Positions 6,320 through 10,373 of a stretch of DNA of 10,373 nt are shown in pieces; position 1 is the stretch's first letter; every line of letters begins with the position of its first letter. The stretch spans positions 1-10,373 of the forward strand of contig JALVDQ010000247.1 of assembly GCA_027008885.1 (NCBI GenBank), read 5' to 3'. The position numbers were made by a program, and so were the translations under genes. The notes under the pieces were generated by a model. It was not told the origin of the DNA. It saw nothing but the letters and a program-made list of their open reading frames with translations, and searched no databases. This DNA comes from Thiotrichaceae bacterium (GTDB lineage: Bacteria; Pseudomonadota; Gammaproteobacteria; Thiotrichales; Thiotrichaceae).

Positions 6320-6336
6320 CTCTACAAAAGGTAGAG
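6320..6336 (+). terminator. Hairpin after the cas6-like gene
   Basis: Perfect 6-bp stem CTCTAC / GTAGAG around AAAAG, 73 to 89 nt after the cas6-like stop codon. It is not followed by a T run on the plus strand, so it is at best a weak or factor-assisted terminator. Confidence 0.3.
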
Positions 6337-6341
6337 TTAGC

Positions 6342-6363
6342 ATATAAAAAATGGCGGTGGGTT
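6342..6363 (+). repeat. AT-then-G-rich repeat, degenerate copy 3
   Basis: ATATAAAAAA followed by a G-rich stretch ending TGGGTT, in the same order and orientation as the two copies before the cas6-like gene, but with a changed G tract. It overlaps the left end of the inverted-repeat element at 6353-6486. With copies 1 and 2 it brackets the cas6-like gene. Similarity is partial and could be convergent in AT-rich DNA. Confidence 0.4.
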
Positions 6364-6486
6364 AAACCTGTTATTTTTCTTAATACGAGGCTGGATTAGC
6401 ACAGCGTAATCCAACACAGTGCCACAGTCTTGTCGGCTTACGCTCAGGCTAACCTGACCTGCAAAACACAGGTTTGACCCACCACC
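6353..6486. mobile_element. MITE-like element with terminal inverted repeats (134 bp)
   Basis: The left arm GGTGGGTTAAACCTGT (6356-6371) is the reverse complement of ACAGGTTTGACCCACC (6468-6483) except at one position. The match extends two more bases outward after one mismatch. Inside are two nested hairpin units: TGGATTA / TAATCCA around 8 nt near 6393-6414, and an imperfect one near 6433-6459 (GTCGGCTTA / TAACCTGAC). There is no coding capacity and no obvious target-site duplication. The structure suits a non-autonomous transposable repeat, or a large terminator/processing hairpin if transcribed. The rest of the gap to 6595 holds no gene that I can support. Confidence 0.65.
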
Positions 6487-6595
6487 TGAAGAATTTAGCT
6501 AAAATCATCCTGAATCTGCAAGAATCATTACGGAAGACCAACAGAACTCAGGAGAATAATTACAATAACAACTTGAAAAAAATACAGGTAGAAAA

Positions 6596-6961
6596 ATGCC
6601 ATATATCAATACAGTATTAATTGCTGATGATTCAAATACCCAGCTCACGCACCTGAAAAGCATTCTGGAAACTGCCGGGTATAAAACAATTTCGGCAAAT
6701 TCCGGGAACCAGGCCATACAATTATCCGAAGAAAACAAGCCTGATGTCATTATGCTGGATATTGTTATGGATGACGGGGATGGCTATAAAGCGTGCCGCT
6801 CAATCAAAAAAAACCCAAAGCTTTCAAATATCCCCGTTATTATGGTTTCAAGCAAATCAAATAGCGTTGACAAACAATGGGCAAAACAGCTTGGAGCGAC
6901 AGATTATATTGAAAAACCCTATAAAGAAAGCGATATTCTGAACACACTTGCAATCTTGTAA
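6596..6961 (+). CDS. pilH: PilH-type response regulator (CheY-like, Chp system)
   Basis: A 121-residue stand-alone receiver domain. Asp11 and Asp12 form the acidic pocket, Asp55 is the phosphorylation site, Ser85 is the switch residue and Lys107 the conserved lysine. The stretch VDKQWAKQLGATDYIEKP closely follows PilH, while GYKACRSIKKN and VIMVSSK recall PilG, so it may stand in for either. The usual Met-Pro after the phosphorylated aspartate is Met-Asp (DIVMDDGDGY). The ATG at 6596 has AGGT about 7 nt upstream. It is the first gene of the chemosensory cluster. By family it would receive phosphate from ChpA and control pilus extension or retraction and possibly cAMP. Confidence 0.85.
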   Translation: MPYINTVLIADDSNTQLTHLKSILETAGYKTISANSGNQAIQLSEENKPDVIMLDIVMDDGDGYKACRSIKKNPKLSNIPVIMVSSKSNSVDKQWAKQLGATDYIEKPYKESDILNTLAIL

Positions 6962-6983
6962 TATCAGACTGCGCCACATTAGA

Positions 6984-7043
6984 AGCCTGCCCGAGGATAT
7001 GAGTTCAGCTTTTACGCATAGGCTCACTACTCCTGGGCAGGCT
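6984..7043 (+). other. 60-nt hairpin between pilH and pilI
   Basis: AGCCTGCCC-G-AGGA (6984-6997) pairs with TCCT-GGGCAGGCT (7031-7043): 13 base pairs with a single bulged G, and a loop of about 33 nt with a further short TGAG / CTCA stem. No T run follows, so it is probably not an intrinsic terminator. It may be a dispersed palindromic repeat or an mRNA processing or stabilising site that sets different levels of the regulator and of PilI/PilJ. Confidence 0.65.
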
Positions 7044-7089
7044 CCCGGAACAGGTTTCAAAATAATAAAAATAACAAAGGGAGTACAAA

Positions 7090-7614
7090 GTGCTTCAATC
7101 ATTTGAGAAAACATTATTTTCAAAACAACAGAATATAAAAACTGATAATGCAAAAACAAAAATTGAGGTATCCGTAGCCGCAAAAGAAGCGTCTGTTGAT
7201 ACAGATAGCCGTTTTTTTTATGCTGTTGGCGATTATAAGGTACTGCTCGAACAAACCATCAAGGCGGAAAATTTATCACAGTTAAAAATTTACAAATTAC
7301 CGCATTCACCTGAATGGTGTAGTGGTTTGATAAATGTGCGGGGGATCATTGTACCCGTTGTCAATATGCACATTATTCTCCAGACAGGAGGGCAGGCATC
7401 TAAAAAAAGCAAGCTGTTACTGCTTCAGCATCAGCATATTGCACCCATTGCACTGCAAATTGATGAGCTTCCAGTAATGATAAATTTTAACGAATACTCA
7501 AAAGATGTAATGAAAAATATGCCCGAATGGTCAAATACAATATTTAAAAACCAGTCAAATTTTATTTACGAAATTGATCATGTGACTTTGCTAAATCAGC
7601 TTAAAAATTCCTGA
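7090..7614 (+). CDS. pilI: PilI, CheW-like coupling protein
   Basis: A 174-residue protein with one CheW domain at about residues 38-170. The hallmark GLINVRGIIVPVVN lies at 79-92, with the conserved Arg84 and the preceding YKLPHSPEWCSG (68-79), typical of PilI. The first 37 residues are polar and probably disordered. The start is GTG, supported by GGGAG 6 nt upstream; no ATG gives a complete domain with such a site. It would tie the receptor PilJ to the kinase ChpA at the cell pole. It is AT-rich like its neighbours. It follows pilH after 128 bp with a large hairpin between. Confidence 0.87.
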   Translation: MLQSFEKTLFSKQQNIKTDNAKTKIEVSVAAKEASVDTDSRFFYAVGDYKVLLEQTIKAENLSQLKIYKLPHSPEWCSGLINVRGIIVPVVNMHIILQTGGQASKKSKLLLLQHQHIAPIALQIDELPVMINFNEYSKDVMKNMPEWSNTIFKNQSNFIYEIDHVTLLNQLKNS

Positions 7615-7686
7615 TCAGGCGAAACCAAGAGCTTATTAAGCTGCTGTAAAAGCAGTATGTTACGCTTCATATTCACATTCAATTTA

Positions 7687-7692
7687 TATAAT
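7687..7692 (+). promoter_or_regulatory. Possible internal -10 element before pilJ
   Basis: A perfect TATAAT lies 44 bp before the pilJ start in an AT-rich stretch, but the sequence 16-18 bp upstream does not resemble a -35 element. Two small hairpins precede it (AGCTT/AAGCT near 7631-7643, CTGCT/AGCAG near 7641-7655). An internal promoter is possible but not established. Confidence 0.25.
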
Positions 7693-7736
7693 TAAAACAA
7701 CAATAAAAAAATAATAAAAACAAACAGGCAGCACCG

Positions 7737-9608
7737 ATGTTAAATAAATTATCACTCAACTTACGAATGCTCATATTGATTGTATTGCCAACCATTGTAT
7801 TAATTTTTACAAGTTATATTGCTTACAATGTCATCACAAAAAATACTCAGGCACTACAACAGTTTGAATCATCATTTGAAATAGCGAACGCTGCCAGTGA
7901 AATCAATCACTCAATCACTACAGACTACACCCAGCTTCTTGCAAACATAAATTCAGGAAAAATTAACTGGCAGTCTGCACAAAAAAGAAGTAGCGATGGC
8001 TCAAACAAGATAAAACAGAACTTCCTGAAGTTTAAGCAGTTACTGGCAACACTGTCACCAACAACCCAGCTTAAACAACTTCAGCAAATAAAGCAGCAGC
8101 AAAAGCGTTTAATCACATCTTATGACAATCTCAGAAGAATATTCTCTTCTCCCGAAAGCACAAACAGCAGGGAAAGACTGAATAGATATGTGCAGGAAAA
8201 AATGTATCCACTGGCTAATACATTAACGTCTTCAATGCAGCAGCTTGGCAATCAAAAATATCTGGAAAGCGAGAAATTAACCTCAAATATTATCAATACA
8301 TCCACCCAGACAATGCAACAGGGGCTGGTTTATATTCTTGCCGGTATCGTCATTAGCCTGATAGCAGGTCTTTTAATCATGCGATCAGTCACCAGACCAA
8401 CCAAAAATGTCACAGATATCGCCCGCAGAATATCTCAGGGTGAATTTGATGCGCGAGTTAAAGTGATTGGTAATGATGAATTTTCTGAACTTAGCAGAGC
8501 ATTCAACCAGCTTCTTGACGAACGCGCAAAAACTCTGGAGCACACAGAAAAAGATCATCAAAAGTTAAACCAGTCTGTTTTTAAACTGCTTCAGGCAGTA
8601 GCAGAACTCAGTGAGAGAAACCTTACCATTCGCGCTGAAGTGACCGAAGATGCCACAGGTCCGGTTGCCGATGCCATTAATTTACTTGCTGAAGAAACAG
8701 CCTCTACATTGGCTCAGGTCAGGGATGTTGCCGCCAGGGTAAACCAAACCTCCCAAAACGTAAACAACCATCTAATATCCGTCAATAAACTGGCAATGAA
8801 AGAACAGGAGCAGGCAATAGAAACGGCAGAGCAGATGGACAGGATGCTACAGCGTCTGGATGCCATCGCCAATTCGGCATCAGAAACCAATGTCATGGCT
8901 GATAACACCAAAATATCGACTCAAAAAGCACACGAATCCGTATCAGGAACACTTGCCGGCATGTCTGAAATTCGTGAAACGGTGCAGGAGACAGGTCGTC
9001 GCATCAAGCAACTGGGCGAGCGTTCACAGGAGATTTCACATGTTATCGAAATCATCAATAACATTGCGGAACGAACCACAGTGCTTGCATTAAATGCCAG
9101 TATGCAGGCTGTAGCCGCAGGTGAAGCAGGACGTGGCTTCTCTGTCATTGCCGAAGAAATCCAGAGACTTGCAGAAAGCTCACGCGATTCAACCGGGCAA
9201 ATCTCTACCCTGGTGCGTAATATCCAGCAGGAAACCAACACAACCATCGCAACCATGGACAAAACAATTGAACAGGTAGTTAATGGCTCTACTCGTGCCG
9301 AAGATGCGGCGCAACAAATGAAAGAAGTGCTAAAAACAACCACACAATTAATTCAGTCCGTTGACCTCATCGCCTCAGCTTCTCGTGAGCAGGTAAGCAT
9401 CAGTAAAAACCTGAAGCAAAAGGCACAGAGCATTCTAAAGTCTACACAGTCTACCGGAAAAGAGCTGCTTTCACTCACAGGACTAAGTCGCAATATGGCT
9501 GAATACGCCCAACAACTTGTACATTCAGTCAACGTATTCAAGATTGATGTTGATATTGACAAAAAAGAAGCAAAACAAGTTGAAACAGCAGAAGCCAAGA
9601 GCATCTAA
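7737..9608 (+). CDS. pilJ: PilJ, methyl-accepting chemotaxis-type receptor
   Basis: A 623-residue membrane receptor. Transmembrane helices lie at about 9-30 and 196-215, enclosing a periplasmic domain of about 165 residues rich in coiled coil and glutamine. A HAMP domain (about 216-270) and a second HAMP-like region (about 280-340, with LTIRAEVTEDATGPVADAIN) follow. The signalling hairpin tip lies near residues 440-475, with ERTTVLALNASMQAVAAGEAGRG in the PilJ variant of the chemoreceptor core. In Pseudomonas aeruginosa PilJ senses pilus attachment through PilA. The periplasmic part here is shorter than the usual PilJ (about 680 residues in total). The ATG at 7737 has only a weak AGGCAG site. 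It ends 15 bp before the next gene, consistent with an operon. Confidence 0.92.
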   Translation: MLNKLSLNLRMLILIVLPTIVLIFTSYIAYNVITKNTQALQQFESSFEIANAASEINHSITTDYTQLLANINSGKINWQSAQKRSSDGSNKIKQNFLKFKQLLATLSPTTQLKQLQQIKQQQKRLITSYDNLRRIFSSPESTNSRERLNRYVQEKMYPLANTLTSSMQQLGNQKYLESEKLTSNIINTSTQTMQQGLVYILAGIVISLIAGLLIMRSVTRPTKNVTDIARRISQGEFDARVKVIGNDEFSELSRAFNQLLDERAKTLEHTEKDHQKLNQSVFKLLQAVAELSERNLTIRAEVTEDATGPVADAINLLAEETASTLAQVRDVAARVNQTSQNVNNHLISVNKLAMKEQEQAIETAEQMDRMLQRLDAIANSASETNVMADNTKISTQKAHESVSGTLAGMSEIRETVQETGRRIKQLGERSQEISHVIEIINNIAERTTVLALNASMQAVAAGEAGRGFSVIAEEIQRLAESSRDSTGQISTLVRNIQQETNTTIATMDKTIEQVVNGSTRAEDAAQQMKEVLKTTTQLIQSVDLIASASREQVSISKNLKQKAQSILKSTQSTGKELLSLTGLSRNMAEYAQQLVHSVNVFKIDVDIDKKEAKQVETAEAKSI

Positions 9609-9623
9609 TTTTGGGAAGAAGCA

Positions 9624-10373
9624 ATGAAACAGAATAACAAGAATGACAACAGCAAAGTAGCGCTAATAAACACACTCGATAATATTGCTTTAAATTTGGC
9701 AAATCTTGACCTGTCTGCCGATTATAATAATATTCTTGGGGTTACCATAAAGATACTCAAACATATTGAACATCTGGCACAAAAACTGGAAATCCCCAGC
9801 CTGCGCGCACTAACACACTGGATGCTGTTAAACACAGAGGAAACCGACAGCAATTCAGAAATCATTAAAGAACTATGTATCTCAGGTAGCTACCATAGGT
9901 GGATTGAAATACTTTCGCTGGCATTACAAAATCCCGACAAATTATTACTTGATGAATTGCAGAACAGCTTAAGCCAGCCTCGCTGGAGTATTAAACCTTC
10001 CAAAATTTTACTAAACGACCTTTTAGAGTGGCTCAAGACAACGAGCAGCAGCGATGCACAAGAAAGCAATATAGCACAAGCAGAACAAATCAAACCGCCA
10101 GAGGATAATTCAAAATCAGTTCTTCCAGACTATGAGGAAGAAGCACATCCGCATATCTACAAAGAAATTGAACTTGATGTATTGCAGAAAAATTATTGTG
10201 CCACGCCGGATGCTGGCTTCACCAAAAAAAGCAAACCAGACACACATTATCAGCCTCAGAATCAGCCTCAGACAAAACAGACAGAGTTGCAGCAGAAACA
10301 CAGTTACTACAAGGAAATTGATCCTGAAAACCGCTTGCCAAAGGCTCAAACAGAAAACGAAAATGACTCTCAA
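9624..10373 (+). CDS. chpA: N-terminal part of a ChpA-type histidine kinase (partial, 250 residues)
   Basis: The frame is open to the right edge. The ATG at 9624 has GGAAG 7 nt upstream and follows pilJ by 15 bp. Residues about 12-140 form a helical domain with the pattern W-x2-L-x2-LALQNP ... SQPRW ... LLNDLLEWL, which resembles the FimL-like N-terminal region of ChpA proteins. Residues 141-250 are a polar, Gln- and Glu-rich linker with two related motifs, YKEIEL (179-184) and YKEIDP (229-234). The phosphotransfer, kinase and receiver domains would lie beyond the edge. The name rests mainly on position after pilH-pilI-pilJ and on the N-terminal pattern; another large Pil-Chp protein is possible. 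Confidence 0.6.
   Translation, partial: MKQNNKNDNSKVALINTLDNIALNLANLDLSADYNNILGVTIKILKHIEHLAQKLEIPSLRALTHWMLLNTEETDSNSEIIKELCISGSYHRWIEILSLALQNPDKLLLDELQNSLSQPRWSIKPSKILLNDLLEWLKTTSSSDAQESNIAQAEQIKPPEDNSKSVLPDYEEEAHPHIYKEIELDVLQKNYCATPDAGFTKKSKPDTHYQPQNQPQTKQTELQQKHSYYKEIDPENRLPKAQTENENDSQ

Noticed and set aside
6061..6399. 112-residue frame overlapping the end of the cas6-like gene
   Set aside because: Out-of-frame with a convincing family member and without a ribosome site or recognisable motif; it is a shadow frame that runs into the MITE-like element.
6492..6503. 12-mer AATTTAGCTAAA shared with the dsrH-dsrC gap (1117-1128)
   Set aside because: A few shared 12-mers are expected by chance in an AT-rich 10-kb window, and nothing else around the two sites matches.
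10116..10373. Minus-strand frame opposite the ChpA-like gene
   Set aside because: It is a hydrophobic shadow of the Gln/Glu-rich coding strand; the plus frame continues from a supported start.
1..10373. tRNA, rRNA or known riboswitch
   Set aside because: No cloverleaf, rRNA core sequence or riboswitch consensus could be recognised by eye on either strand.

Overview
The window comes from an AT-rich, sulfur-oxidizing gammaproteobacterium. A dsr operon in the order dsrA-B-E-F-H-C-M, as in Allochromatium vinosum, fills the left half. A type IV pilus Chp chemosensory cluster fills the right half. DsrE, DsrF and DsrH occur in sulfur oxidizers and not in sulfate reducers, so the DsrAB here is read as the oxidative (reverse) sulfite reductase. 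The species cannot be named from the sequence alone.

Region 1 (1-4788, minus strand) is the dsr operon, read from right to left: dsrA, dsrB, dsrE, dsrF, dsrH, dsrC and the start of dsrM, which runs off the left edge. DsrEFH relays sulfane sulfur to the C-terminal cysteines of DsrC. Persulfurated DsrC feeds DsrAB, which releases sulfite, and DsrM is the cytochrome b of the membrane DsrMKJOP complex. The key cysteines of DsrA, B, E, H and C are visible, with one exception: Ser288 of DsrA lies where a ferredoxin-cluster cysteine is expected. Hairpins lie between dsrA and dsrB and between dsrC and dsrM.

Region 2 (4789-5106) is the divergent control region, with a candidate promoter for each direction.

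Region 3 (5107-6595, plus strand) is the accessory part. It holds an unrecognised 65-residue protein, a repeat-rich spacer, a full-length Cas6/Cmx6-family protein with no CRISPR array or other cas gene in view, and a 134-bp element with terminal inverted repeats. An AT-then-G-rich repeat occurs twice before the cas6-like gene and once, degenerate, after it. This orphan RNA endonuclease-like gene bracketed by repeats is the most unusual thing in the window.

Region 4 (6596-10373, plus strand) holds a PilH-type response regulator, a CheW-like PilI, the chemoreceptor PilJ, and the start of a ChpA-type kinase cut by the right edge. Together they would control type IV pilus motility. A 60-nt hairpin separates pilH from pilI. 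No rRNA, tRNA or CRISPR array was seen.
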